Of a stretch of 64,000 nt of DNA, positions 18,668-27,792 are shown piece by piece. Each line of letters begins with the position of its first letter. The stretch's first letter is position 1. A program made the position numbers and the translations under genes. This DNA comes from Deltaproteobacteria bacterium. GTDB lineage: Bacteria > Desulfobacterota > Binatia > Binatales > Binataceae. The DNA lies in the NCBI GenBank assembly GCA_019237115.1, contig JAFAHS010000255.1, positions 1-64,000 on the forward strand, in the 5' to 3' direction. A model generated the notes under the pieces. It was not told where the DNA came from. It ran no database searches and worked only from the letters and a program-made list of their open reading frames with translations.

Positions 18668-21600
18668 CACCCGTCGTCCTGGTTTTCGAAAATCGCATCG
18701 ACCGGACCGAATCGCCGTCCAATGATGGAGGCGACCTCAGGTTCATCCGGCGGCTCATAGTCGCGAGCGTTGCGGACCGGGCCATAGTCCGAGGCGCAGG
18801 AACCGAGCCCTTCGCGGATATTATCGATGCGGTCGAGCGCGTCTTTGCCGTCCCGGATCGCGCGCCGAGCCGCCGCGACCGCCTCGATAGGGAGGAAATA
18901 GTCGTGGGCGCGGGTGATCATTTCGCCGACCAGTTGCGCAAGATACTCCAGTGCTGCGTCGGGCATCGGCGTGCGCAGCGCCCTGCTCCAAAAAGCCGCC
19001 TTACTCGAAGTTGGTGCGGGGTCCCCGAGGACCCACGCCTCGAACCTCCTGGCGACCGGTTCGCCGGCGGCGCTCAGCGCGATTGCCGCGATGAACAGCT
19101 CGAGAAAGTCCTGCGGTTTCGGCTTGGAGCGCGTGACCAGGCGCAGCGAACAGTCGAGCGCCGGCGAAAGTGCCCCCAGCGATCCATGCAGATTTACTTT
19201 GCGGACCAACGCGCGTCCCGCGCGGTCAGTCGTGCAAACCTCAAGGCGCAACGGCGGCAAGACCCGATCCGCGCGGGAAGATTCGGTGCCGCGGCCCATC
19301 CTGAAAACTCGCCATTCGCCCAGGTCGCGGCGCTTGGCATCCAGTTCGCCGCACCATCGCGCGAAACGCTCGCAATCTGCTTCGATCGCAGCCTCGGCGA
19401 AGGGTCCGGCAGGAGCGGCGCCCCTCATTTGCGCAGTGGCGATTGCTTCTCGGTAAGCGTCTGTGAAGAGTTCCGGTTTGCCCCGGGCACTCCAGAATGC
19501 TTGGCGCAGAATCAGGGCATGATCGAGTCTCGACAGCGCAATTGGCTCGTCGCTCGCATCATCTGGGGCACCGTCCTCCTCGACCATCCCCAGGGCATAT
19601 CTCGCTGCACCCTGGAGGGGGCACTCGAGGAAACGGCGTACCGCGGCCAGGGGTAGGTCGAGCTCATTGGCGGTGAGCACGGATTTGGCCGGCAATTCGA
19701 ACAATCCGAGACTCCCTGCCAGACGCGTGCGCAGGTCTACGCCAAGACTTTCCAGCAGCGCGGCTCGCGCCGGCAATATCTGGTCGCGAGCACCCAGGGC
19801 CAGCTGCTCGCGCACTCGACGCATCCGCGCACCGCGGCGTGCGGCCGGATCGAAGCTCACCAGGTCCCCAGCCGCACTGGAATCCGGCCGCGGGACTGAC
19901 GCCAGATCCGGAAAGTAGTCGGGGTCGTAACTGCTTACGGGATGAGAGGTCGTCAGTTCGCCGAGCTGCTGCGGACCGTCCAAGTACCCTTGCAGGATGG
20001 ATTGAAGCTCGCGCACCGTGGTGGAAGGTTCGAGTCGGTCTCCCGTCTGCGCATCGCGCTCGACCCATGAAAAAGCAATCCGCGCGCGTGCTGCCAGAAG
20101 CGATTCCAGAAATAGATAGCGATCGCGCTCCGGCGGACTGATGTCACCCGGGTGGCGGCGCGCAAGCCGCAGGTCGGTCGGATCGCGACGATCGCGCTCA
20201 GGAAAGGTGGCCTCGTTCATGCCCACTACGAAGATGGCCCGAAACGGCAGCGCACGAAGAGTCCCAAGCGAGCCGGCTGCCACACCACGACGCGAAAACC
20301 CGCCCTGCCGGGCGGCGCGTTCGGAGAGCGATGCGCTCAGGAAGGAATGGGCGACCTCATAGCCGACCGCGCCGGTCGTGAGCGAGCCCATGGCCTGAAG
20401 AATTTCGAGGCATTGGTCGCGAAACGACTGATCCTCGGGATCGCCGGCCTGAACATAGGTGCCAATGAGCTCGGCGAGCAGTGCCGCCCAATCCGACAGC
20501 GAGAGGCGATGCGATCGGATCTCGCGGGTGTCGGCCAGAAGGGTCCGCGCGGTTTTGAGAAAGCGCGCCGCCGCCGGAACCTCCTCCTGCAGCAGGGTTA
20601 ACGGCAGCAGGGCACCCGACTCGCTATGATATAGATTGTGGCCTTCGGTCTGGCCGCCGCCCTCCATAAAGGCGCCCAAAGTAATACGCGTCAGGGCCTG
20701 ATCCCATTGAAAGAGATTGGCGGGCACGTAAGTGTCGGCCAGATCGCTCGCATCTATCCCGAAGAAGACACCCAGTTCCTCGCACCACGCGCTCAGCCGA
20801 TCGGTATCCAGCTCGCCGCGGGTACCGGCAATCACGGGGTGAGTCAGCAGGCGCAGGAGTTCCGCGCGCGTCGCTCGCGCGAGCGGGAACTTGAGCAGCA
20901 GCGCGATCGCCTCCGCGGCCCGGCTTTGGTAAAAACGCCGCCCGTCTATTTCGACTGGAATCCCGAACTGCGACGCGAACACACTTTCGATCTCCGGCAG
21001 ATAGGCGTCGGCCACCGCATCGGGAACCAGAACCGCCACCTCGTGAAAGCGCAGCGGCGAGTTGCCCGATCCGTCTGCATCGGAGACCACCCGGAGAATT
21101 TCGTTGGCGATGATTTCCACTTCGCGCCGAAGCCCGGGCGCGCCGATCAAGCGAATACTGCCAGGGCGCGGTTCTGGCGTGGTCTTTCGATCGCCGGGAG
21201 GGCCTCCCGCGCGCACCAAGATGTCTTCTTGCAGACGAGCCAGAAGTGACGCGCCGGTGGCATGGGTAAAGTGGGGCTGAAAATCACACTGCGTCAGTTC
21301 GTTGAGCATCCGGATGTATTCGCGACCAGGCCGTCCCCACAGCTGCAGCGCGCGCGACTCGCTCGGTGTCGCAAGGTCAAAGGGGTCCTCGCCGTCCTCG
21401 AGCGCCGCGCCGACCTTCTCCGTGCGGTGATGCCAGGTCGAAGCCCGGGCTGCCGCCGAGTCATCGACGTCTTCCCAGAACTCCATGCACGGGTTCACCG
21501 CATACACCAACAGGTCGGCGAGTCTGCCCATGCGAGCAAAGATTTCCAGGAAAACGCGGCCCGGCGATGCCAGACCGAAGATATGGAGTGCGGGCGGGAG

Positions 21601-22239
21601 CACGTCCCGCAGGCGGTTATCGGGTATCGCCGCGAGCGCCTGCGGGAGAAGCATCCACCGATGCGCGCCGTCGAAGGCCCAGGGAGCGCGCGCGGCTCCC
21701 TCGCGGTCGAACACCATGGTCCACAGGGTTCGCTGCCAGAGCTCCTCGTCCGAGCTTGGGGGCGAATTTGGCGAATTCCACGCGCCAAGCATCGCGCTTC
21801 GCGAGATCGAATACTCCTGGAACAGCTGCGCTATCCGGCCGGCCAGCTCGAAGAGCCGCAGTTCCCCCAACGCGTCATTGGCGGGGTTGGCCGCCGTAAG
21901 GTACTCCCGTACCGCTCGCAAGGCGTGGTGGTCGCGATGCGCTTCGCTGCGCAGGCACTCGAAAAGCGTGACCTGCAGCTGTGGAACTTCGAGCACCCGA
22001 ATGCCTGGGTCCGCCTGCTCTGCAATGCCGGCCAGGTAACGGCGCAGAAACGGGAACGCGAGGTTGGCCGCGACTCCGAGCCGCTCCGCGATTCCATATT
22101 TCGCGAATTGCTCAACCGCGCGGCTGGGAACAATAATTCGCAGCGTCGCGAGCGGGTCCCGCCGTTGATGAAGCTCAACCGCCTGTGCCAGCGGCCCAAG
22201 CAGATTTTCAAAGTAATTCGCGTAGTGGAGCTGAAGCAT
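18667..22239 (-). CDS. recC: RecBCD enzyme subunit RecC (Chi recognition)
   Basis: A 1190-residue RecC. The ATG at 22239 (MLQLHYANYFENLL) matches the RecC N-terminus. The frame is open further upstream only because it runs antisense-free through the crotonase gene in another frame. Recognisable segments are the helicase-like domain start (RIIVPSRAVEQFAKYGIAERLGVAAN), the FGLASPGRVFLEIFARMG region and GSLGTLRALPFRAIFVVGMNEATFPERD near residue 690. Catalytic helicase residues are absent, as in all RecC. It overlaps recB by one base. The Chi sequence this RecC reads is unknown. Confidence 0.92.
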   Translation of the reverse strand: MLQLHYANYFENLLGPLAQAVELHQRRDPLATLRIIVPSRAVEQFAKYGIAERLGVAANLAFPFLRRYLAGIAEQADPGIRVLEVPQLQVTLFECLRSEAHRDHHALRAVREYLTAANPANDALGELRLFELAGRIAQLFQEYSISRSAMLGAWNSPNSPPSSDEELWQRTLWTMVFDREGAARAPWAFDGAHRWMLLPQALAAIPDNRLRDVLPPALHIFGLASPGRVFLEIFARMGRLADLLVYAVNPCMEFWEDVDDSAAARASTWHHRTEKVGAALEDGEDPFDLATPSESRALQLWGRPGREYIRMLNELTQCDFQPHFTHATGASLLARLQEDILVRAGGPPGDRKTTPEPRPGSIRLIGAPGLRREVEIIANEILRVVSDADGSGNSPLRFHEVAVLVPDAVADAYLPEIESVFASQFGIPVEIDGRRFYQSRAAEAIALLLKFPLARATRAELLRLLTHPVIAGTRGELDTDRLSAWCEELGVFFGIDASDLADTYVPANLFQWDQALTRITLGAFMEGGGQTEGHNLYHSESGALLPLTLLQEEVPAAARFLKTARTLLADTREIRSHRLSLSDWAALLAELIGTYVQAGDPEDQSFRDQCLEILQAMGSLTTGAVGYEVAHSFLSASLSERAARQGGFSRRGVAAGSLGTLRALPFRAIFVVGMNEATFPERDRRDPTDLRLARRHPGDISPPERDRYLFLESLLAARARIAFSWVERDAQTGDRLEPSTTVRELQSILQGYLDGPQQLGELTTSHPVSSYDPDYFPDLASVPRPDSSAAGDLVSFDPAARRGARMRRVREQLALGARDQILPARAALLESLGVDLRTRLAGSLGLFELPAKSVLTANELDLPLAAVRRFLECPLQGAARYALGMVEEDGAPDDASDEPIALSRLDHALILRQAFWSARGKPELFTDAYREAIATAQMRGAAPAGPFAEAAIEADCERFARWCGELDAKRRDLGEWRVFRMGRGTESSRADRVLPPLRLEVCTTDRAGRALVRKVNLHGSLGALSPALDCSLRLVTRSKPKPQDFLELFIAAIALSAAGEPVARRFEAWVLGDPAPTSSKAAFWSRALRTPMPDAALEYLAQLVGEMITRAHDYFLPIEAVAAARRAIRDGKDALDRIDNIREGLGSCASDYGPVRNARDYEPPDEPEVASIIGRRFGPVDAIFENQDDG

Positions 22240-22268
22240 CGTCGCATCCGTCGCCCTGCCGCGACTGC

Positions 22269-23072
22269 TCAGCGTTTGCCGAGAATCTTTTCGCGGTAGG
22301 CACGCGCCGCGGCGCGCGATTCCTCCTCGCTCACGCTCGACATCAGCACGTCGCCGTCGGCGTACGGGGTGAGACCGGCGCTTGCGGCGCGTGTCACCGC
22401 GTTCACGTGCTCCTTGGTTATCGCCACCGGCACGGAAGGCTTGGCGATTAATTCGCGGGCGAGCTCTTCGACCTCGGTCACCAGCCGGGCCGGCGCGACC
22501 ACGCGATTGACGAACCCCAAAGCCTTTGCCTCCGCCGCGCCGAAGCGCCGGCAGGTCATGACCAGTTCTTTGGTCATAGCCGGCCCGATTTCGCGCACCA
22601 GGCGGGGAATTCCACCCCATGAAAGCGGCAGCCCGAGGTCGATCTCCGGGATGAAGAACCACGCGTCTTCCGCCACCACGCGCAGATCGCAGACCGCGGT
22701 GAGCACCACGCCGCCGCCCACCGCGTAACCTTGCACCTGCGCGATGGTCACCGCGCGCATCTGCTCGAGCGCGTCGGCGGCGCGCAGTCCGTATTGCCCG
22801 GCCTCGCGCCGAAACAACCAACTCTTCTCCCTGTCGAGCTGCCCGGCCGCGGGCGGGTCTTTCAAGTCCGCGCCGGCGCAGAAGGCACGCCCGGTGCCGC
22901 TCATGATCACGACCCGCAGATCGCGATGGGTATCGAACCAGCGCGCCGCCTCGGCCAGTTCCTGAAGCATGGTCGCGCCGATCGCGTTCAGTCGGTCGGG
23001 CCGATTGAGGGTGAGCCGCCCCAGGGGGCCTTCGACCTCGGCTTTGATCGTTTGAAATTCGTGGGTATCCAT
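22269..23072 (-). CDS. Enoyl-CoA hydratase/isomerase (crotonase) family protein
   Basis: A 267-residue crotonase-fold protein. The first oxyanion loop AFCAGADLKD is at about 63-72 and the second is in VGGGVVL near 110. The usual first catalytic Glu (GGGCE in true hydratases) is Val here, while the second is kept in IPEIDLG. The reaction may therefore differ from standard hydration. It ends 29 nt before recC on the same strand, so transcription may run on into recCBD, though the functions are unrelated. It diverges from the acetyltransferase gene at 23238. Confidence 0.88.
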   Translation of the reverse strand: MDTHEFQTIKAEVEGPLGRLTLNRPDRLNAIGATMLQELAEAARWFDTHRDLRVVIMSGTGRAFCAGADLKDPPAAGQLDREKSWLFRREAGQYGLRAADALEQMRAVTIAQVQGYAVGGGVVLTAVCDLRVVAEDAWFFIPEIDLGLPLSWGGIPRLVREIGPAMTKELVMTCRRFGAAEAKALGFVNRVVAPARLVTEVEELARELIAKPSVPVAITKEHVNAVTRAASAGLTPYADGDVLMSSVSEEESRAAARAYREKILGKR

Positions 23073-23237
23073 CGGCTACCTTTGGATGAATGGTGTTTCT
23101 CTAAATATGTGCCCGGGCGACCTGCGACAACCCGCCGCCGTAACCTTCCGCCCCTTTGCGCGGTTAGCTCAAGTGATGACGCCGCCGAGTCCCCATTGTA
23201 CGCTTGCTCCCGGTCCTTTGGACGGAGGTGCCCCGGG

Positions 23238-23882
23238 ATGAGCGAGCCAGCAATCCGACCGGCAACCGCGGGAGACGCGAAGTTCGTCACCTGGACCATT
23301 CAGGCGGCCATGCGCTCCCACCTTAAGAAAGGTTGGTTTGACATCATGCTGGCGCGGCCCGAAGCGGAGTGCCTCGAGTTTGTTCAACGGCTGGTTCTCG
23401 CCGAAACCCCTTCGTGGTGGCACCACTCGCTGTTCTTGATCGCAGAAGTCGATGGCAAGCCGGCGTCGGCGCTATGCCGTTTCAGGGCCGGGGACGGATA
23501 TCCATTGTCCGAGAAGGCGATGACGGAAGTCGTTGCGAGTTACCAATGGAGCGAGGCGGAACTCAAGACCATGTGGCAGCGGGGCGCCTATGCGTTCACC
23601 TGCATCCTGCCGGGCGACGATAACCGCTGGACCATCGAGAATGTCGCGACGCTGCCAGAGTATCGGGGCCGGGGACTCGTCGGCACCCTCATAGGACACG
23701 CGCTCGCCGAGGGGCGCAGACGAGGATTCAGCGAGGCTCAAATTACTTTTCTGATCGGCAACGAACCGGCCGAGCGCGCGTATGCAAAAGCCGGATTTAC
23801 CTTCGAGGCCGAAAAGCGTCATCCCGCTCATGAAGCTGCCTGCGGGTCACCCGGCCTGCGCCGATTCATGCGCAAGCTGTGA
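23238..23882 (+). CDS. GNAT family N-acetyltransferase
   Basis: A 214-residue protein with an ideal GGAGGTG 7 nt before the ATG at 23238. The acetyl-CoA-binding motif A is clear: IENVATLPEYRGRGLVGTLIGHALAEGRRRG, followed by motif B (ITFLIGNEPAERAYAKAGF). The N-terminal half (IRPATAGDAKFVTWTIQAAM) fits GNAT proteins. The acceptor substrate is unknown. It heads a short plus-strand group with the VOC and serine-hydrolase genes. Confidence 0.88.
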   Translation: MSEPAIRPATAGDAKFVTWTIQAAMRSHLKKGWFDIMLARPEAECLEFVQRLVLAETPSWWHHSLFLIAEVDGKPASALCRFRAGDGYPLSEKAMTEVVASYQWSEAELKTMWQRGAYAFTCILPGDDNRWTIENVATLPEYRGRGLVGTLIGHALAEGRRRGFSEAQITFLIGNEPAERAYAKAGFTFEAEKRHPAHEAACGSPGLRRFMRKL

Positions 23883-23904
23883 GCAGTGGAGCTCGGGAGC
23901 CACC

Positions 23905-24276
23905 ATGTTGAAATTCGATCACCTGGCCCTGCCGGTCGCGAACTGCAAGAGGTCGCGCGATTGGTATCTGAAAACTCTGGGGTTCAAGGTCGAGTTCGAA
24001 AATCCCAGGACCAAAACCATCGCGATCCAGGATCGGGCGGGATTCACGATTTTCCTGAACCAGGTTGCTGACAAGATTGCAGGGGCAAAGTGCACCCTGG
24101 TCATTCAGGTCAAAGATGTTGACCGGAAACATCGTGAACTGGAGCGCAAGGGCATCAAGTTCATCAATCCCCCGCAGAAGCTGATGTGGGGATACGGCGC
24201 CGAACTGGCCGACCCCGACGGCTACCAGATCAATCTGTGGGACAAAGTCAGCATGCGAACCAGGAGCGGGAGCTGA
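23905..24276 (+). CDS. VOC superfamily (glyoxalase-like) protein
   Basis: A 123-residue protein starting at MLKFDHLALPV (ATG 23905), 22 nt after the acetyltransferase stop. It has the paired beta-alpha-beta-beta-beta modules of the vicinal oxygen chelate fold: residues 3-50 with DHLALPVANCKRSRDWYLKTLGF, and residues 60-115 with YGAELADPDGYQINLWD. Candidate metal ligands are H6 and the Asp/Glu of the C-terminal strand. Function (dioxygenase, isomerase or resistance protein) cannot be decided. Its stop overlaps the likely start of the next gene. Confidence 0.85.
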   Translation: MLKFDHLALPVANCKRSRDWYLKTLGFKVEFENPRTKTIAIQDRAGFTIFLNQVADKIAGAKCTLVIQVKDVDRKHRELERKGIKFINPPQKLMWGYGAELADPDGYQINLWDKVSMRTRSGS

Positions 24277-25380
24277 CCATCGCAACCCACCTGACCCGCA
24301 CCATCCGCAGCATCGAGAACGGGATCGCCACCAACCTGCATCTCGACGCGCAGCTTTACGTATCGCGCAACCGTCAGACCATCGCGGATCTTGGTCTCGG
24401 CCAAGCGCGCAGCGGCGTGCCCATGCGCCCGGACCACCTGATGCTGTGGATGTCGGCGACCAAACCGGTAACCGCGGTGGCGATTGGCCAGATGCGGGAT
24501 AAAGGGTGGCTCGCGTTTGATGACCGGGTCGCAAAGTACCTTCCCGAGTTTGCAGCGAGGGGCAAGGAGCCGATCACTATCCGCCACGTCCTGACCCACA
24601 CCGGTGGATTTCCCAGGGCGGTCGGCCCGTGGAGCTATGATCCCTGGGACAAGATCATCGCGGAGATCTGCGCTGCGCCGCTGGAACCCGGATGGATACC
24701 CGGCCGCGATTGCGGATATCACGTCGCCTCGGGATGGTATGTGCTGGGCGAAATTGTTCGGCGACTCGATGGGCGCCCCTATCATCGCTACGTGCGGGAG
24801 GCGATTTTCGAACCGCTGGGCATGAACGACGCATGGTTGGGCATGCCCGCGGAGCGATACGACGATTTCAGCGATCGCACCGTGCCGATGCACTTCGCCG
24901 ATGGCAACGCGCTACCCATCCCTCACATGTACGAGTACTTTCGCGATACTCGCGAGGCGTTGGCGAATTGCCGTCCGGGGCGGGAACGGCCGCGGCCCGA
25001 TTCGCGAGCTAGGCCGTTTCTATGAAGCGTTGCTCGACGGAGGCCGCGACATCATAAGTAAAGAGACCATCGACACCCTGACTGCCCGCCACACGGTTGG
25101 ACTCAAAGATCGAATTTTCAATATTCCGCTCGACCGCGGATTGGGTTTTGTAATCGATTCCAAGCAATACGGCCCCGCAGCTGCCTGGTACGGAAGCCGT
25201 TGCTCGGCGCGCGCCTTCGGCCATGCGGGGTACGTATCCTCGGTAGGCTTTGCCGATCCCGAATATGGTCTTGCGGTCGCGCTGGTTTTCAACGGGATGC
25301 TGGAAGCGGCGCCCGCCCGGCACGACGCGAGAATCAACGCGGCAATCGATGCCGTCTACGAGGACCTGAATCTCGGCTGA
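24273..25380 (+). pseudogene. Beta-lactamase-family serine hydrolase, frameshifted
   Basis: Two reading frames together make one class C beta-lactamase/esterase-like protein. The first (to 25025) contains the nucleophile motif SATK (WMSATKPVTAVAIGQM), VLTHTGGFP and YHVASGWYVLGEIV. The second (to 25380) contains IRELGRFYEALLDGG and the GHAG motif with VGFADPEYGLAVALVFNG. Dropping one G from the GGGG run at 24977-24980 joins them smoothly (ANCRPGGNGRGPIREL). The cause may be a real mutation or a homopolymer sequencing error. The start is uncertain; a CTG at 24273, overlapping the VOC stop and preceded by AGGAGCGGGAG, is the best candidate. Confidence 0.75.
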
Positions 25381-25393
25381 TGGGCTGCCAATT

Positions 25394-26002
25394 TCAGGCC
25401 GACCCCGCCGCGGTATTCGCGGGGGCGGTTTCAATTGCCGAGGCGATGTCCCGCGACAACCGGCCCAGCGCCCGGCTCATCGCCGCCGCGGAATCAGACG
25501 GGTCGCCCGGCTTGGCCGTCTCCGCGTAGCTGGAATCGCGCACGATCAACAGTTTCCCGGTTCCGCTTAGCACTTGCCAATGAGCGGTCAGATCGACCTT
25601 GCCGTCCTTGTCGGCCTCGAACCGGTACACGTTGATCTTGACCTGGTAGTCCACGAGGGTGGTGTTGTACCAAGGGTAAAATATTATGCGCTGAGTCCCC
25701 AGGTCGGAAGCAAGGTTCTGGGCGAGTACCCGGGTAAAATCGGAGTCCAGGGGCTCGGCCCAGCGGTCCTCGCTCGACAGTTCGAGGCGGTTCGGTGCGA
25801 CGCGGGTGACCACCTCTTGCCTGTCGAGGTACGCGGGCATCTTGATGGGACCGAGTCCGACCAGGACCTGGCGGGAGGCTACGCTGGTGGGGTCGGCGCC
25901 CACCGGAGAGAGCTGGAAGAACCTCGAGTTGTCGCGCCGGGGCGAGAGGCAACCCGCCATTGTAATCGCGCACAGCGCCACGATTATTGTCGGTTGTTTC
26001 AT
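25394..26002 (-). CDS. PqiC/ABC-transport auxiliary lipoprotein
   Basis: A 202-residue outer-membrane-type lipoprotein. The signal peptide MKQPTIIVALCAITMAGC ends in a lipobox (MAGC, Cys18). The following FFQLSP and VLVGLGPIKMPAYLDRQEVVTR segments are typical of the PqiC/ABC_trans_aux (DUF330) family, which docks MCE lipid-transport systems at the outer membrane. Its ATG overlaps the stop of the MlaD-like gene (ATGA), so it is the last gene of the Mla-type cluster. Confidence 0.88.
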   Translation of the reverse strand: MKQPTIIVALCAITMAGCLSPRRDNSRFFQLSPVGADPTSVASRQVLVGLGPIKMPAYLDRQEVVTRVAPNRLELSSEDRWAEPLDSDFTRVLAQNLASDLGTQRIIFYPWYNTTLVDYQVKINVYRFEADKDGKVDLTAHWQVLSGTGKLLIVRDSSYAETAKPGDPSDSAAAMSRALGRLSRDIASAIETAPANTAAGSA

Positions 26003-26976
26003 CGGCCGCTGTCCCCTTCGTAGCGGCCGCGTATCACCGAGCTTGGGTCGCGCTGCAAGTAGTCGGTAAGCTGGCGCAGCGAACGTGCGGCATCGCTGGT
26101 CTGCTCGAGGGTATCGGTGAGTTGGTAATCCAGCGGAGAGCCAGGTCCGAGGACGGTCCGAACTGCAGCCAGGGTCACCTGGGCCTGTTCCAGGGCGGCC
26201 CGTGCTGACGCCGTGGTCTTGCGCAGATCTTCCGCCGCTGGCCCGACCTGCTTGTTCAAGTCATCGCTGGTTTTCCTGATGCTTTGCGCGGTCTGGTTCA
26301 AGCCGAGCGCGGCCTGGTTCAGCGATTCGATAGTGTCGCGGACGCGACGGGAGTCTACCAGGCCGTTGATCGAATTTGAGGTCCGCGTGAGGCTCTTGGT
26401 CAGTGCTTCGAAATCAACTTTTTCAAGAGCCGACATGATCCTGATTATCGCGGTCTGTGCCTGCTCGAGCGGGGTCGGGACGGTGGGAATTTCCGGATAG
26501 GGGGAGTTGCGCCCAAGGAAAAACTTGACCGGCGTGTCCGGATGCATGTCGAGGTCGATGTAGGCGAGCCCGGTGAGCATGCTTTCGGTCTTAAGCTCGC
26601 CGCGCAAGCCAAGTTGGATGGCAGCCGAGATCTGCTTGGGGTCGTCGAGATCGAGTTCGGAGCCGCGCGCGAAAAGTTTCCGCGAGTCGAGCTGAATGAT
26701 AACCGGGATTCGTATCTGCCCGGTCTGTTGTATGTTGCTGCCCCCCAGGCCGCCGAGGCTCAACAGGATGTTGGTCACCGATCCGACTTCGACCCCGCGA
26801 AACTTGACCGGGGCACCTACGTTGAGACCGTTCACGTCGCTGCTGAAAAACATGACGAACTTATGTTGGCGCGTGAACAGGTGGCTGGATCCCAGCCCCA
26901 CGACTACGGCGATTACGATTGCGAGGGAGCCCAGTACGAAGGCCCCGACCATGGTTGGATTGGCTCGTTTTCCCAT
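25999..26976 (-). CDS. mlaD: MlaD-like MCE domain lipid-transport protein
   Basis: A 325-residue protein with one N-terminal membrane helix (residues about 10-28) and an MCE domain at about 38-115 (GLNVGAPVKFRGVEVGSVTNI). A long helical, Gln/Ala-rich C-terminal region (about 180-300) probably forms a periplasmic coiled coil. That is longer than E. coli MlaD (183 residues) and closer to the longer MCE proteins paired with PqiC-type lipoproteins. It binds lipid in the periplasm and delivers it to or from the permease. It starts immediately after the ATPase stop (TGAATG). Confidence 0.88.
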   Translation of the reverse strand: MGKRANPTMVGAFVLGSLAIVIAVVVGLGSSHLFTRQHKFVMFFSSDVNGLNVGAPVKFRGVEVGSVTNILLSLGGLGGSNIQQTGQIRIPVIIQLDSRKLFARGSELDLDDPKQISAAIQLGLRGELKTESMLTGLAYIDLDMHPDTPVKFFLGRNSPYPEIPTVPTPLEQAQTAIIRIMSALEKVDFEALTKSLTRTSNSINGLVDSRRVRDTIESLNQAALGLNQTAQSIRKTSDDLNKQVGPAAEDLRKTTASARAALEQAQVTLAAVRTVLGPGSPLDYQLTDTLEQTSDAARSLRQLTDYLQRDPSSVIRGRYEGDSGR

Positions 26977-27789
26977 TCAGTTACCTGCAAGATGGTCGTC
27001 GGCAGCGCGCGTCAGGAAGCGATGCACCTTCGGGTCCGGCGGATGTGCCAACAACTCCTTGGGGTCACCACTGGCTATCATGGTCCGTGTCTCGGCATCG
27101 AGAAAGACGCTGTTGTTCGCGATGGTAAAGATACTGGGGAGTTCGTGCGTAACCACCACTACCGTCGCCCCGAGTCCGTCACGTAATTCCAGGATCAGAT
27201 CGTCAAGCAGGCGCGAGCTTATCGGGTCGAGCCCCGCAGACGGCTCATCGAAGAACAGCACCTCCGGATCGAGCGCCATGGCGCGCGCCAGCCCGGCGCG
27301 CTTCTGCATGCCGCCGCTTATCTGGCTTGGATAGTAGTCTTCGAACCCGCGCAGCCCGACCAGCGCCAGCTTGATCGAGGCGATCGCATTAATCTCCCTT
27401 GGCGACAGATCGGTGAACTCTTCCAGCGGAAGACCGACGTTTTGCGCCAGCGTCAACGAGCTCCACAGAGCGCCGCCCTGATAGAGCACGCCAAACCGTC
27501 GCAACATCCTCTCGCGTGCCTCGGGCGGCGCTTTGGTGAAATTGAAGTTCTGATAGAAAATCTCCCCGGTGGCGGGTTCCAGCAGGCCGATCAGGTGATT
27601 TAGGAGCGTGCTCTTGCCGCAGCCGCTGCCGCCCATGATCACGAAAACGTCGCCCCGCTTCACTGTGAAGTTAAGATTCCGCATTACCACGAAATCACCG
27701 AATGCCATTGTGAGATCGCGCACGATGATGTGTGGCTCGCCTACCACGCCGTGGGTTACTGCGGAACGCGTTGTGGTCGCTTGGCTCAC
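26977..27789 (-). CDS. mlaF: MlaF-like ABC transporter ATP-binding protein
   Basis: A 270-residue ABC ATPase. Walker A is GGSGCGKST near residue 53, the signature is ISGGMQKRAGLARA near 157, and Walker B is VLFFDEPSAGLDP near 178. GMQKRAGLARA with the following EPSAGLDP is typical of the MlaF/Ttg2A subgroup of lipid transporters. It powers the permease encoded just upstream, from which it is separated by 3 nt, and is followed directly by the MlaD-like gene. Confidence 0.92.
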   Translation of the reverse strand: MSQATTTRSAVTHGVVGEPHIIVRDLTMAFGDFVVMRNLNFTVKRGDVFVIMGGSGCGKSTLLNHLIGLLEPATGEIFYQNFNFTKAPPEARERMLRRFGVLYQGGALWSSLTLAQNVGLPLEEFTDLSPREINAIASIKLALVGLRGFEDYYPSQISGGMQKRAGLARAMALDPEVLFFDEPSAGLDPISSRLLDDLILELRDGLGATVVVVTHELPSIFTIANNSVFLDAETRTMIASGDPKELLAHPPDPKVHRFLTRAADDHLAGN

Positions 27790-27792
27790 CGG

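Noticed and set aside
20027..20040. tRNA-like GGTTCGAGTC T-loop phrase
   Set aside because: It lies inside recC, with no acceptor stem or anticodon arm around it.
22240..22821. N-terminal extension of RecC over the crotonase gene
   Set aside because: It is the same-strand shadow of the crotonase frame; RecC homology starts at MLQLHYANY.
24977..24980. Programmed frameshift in the serine-hydrolase gene
   Set aside because: A plain G run without a slippery heptamer or obvious stimulatory structure; a simple indel explains it better.
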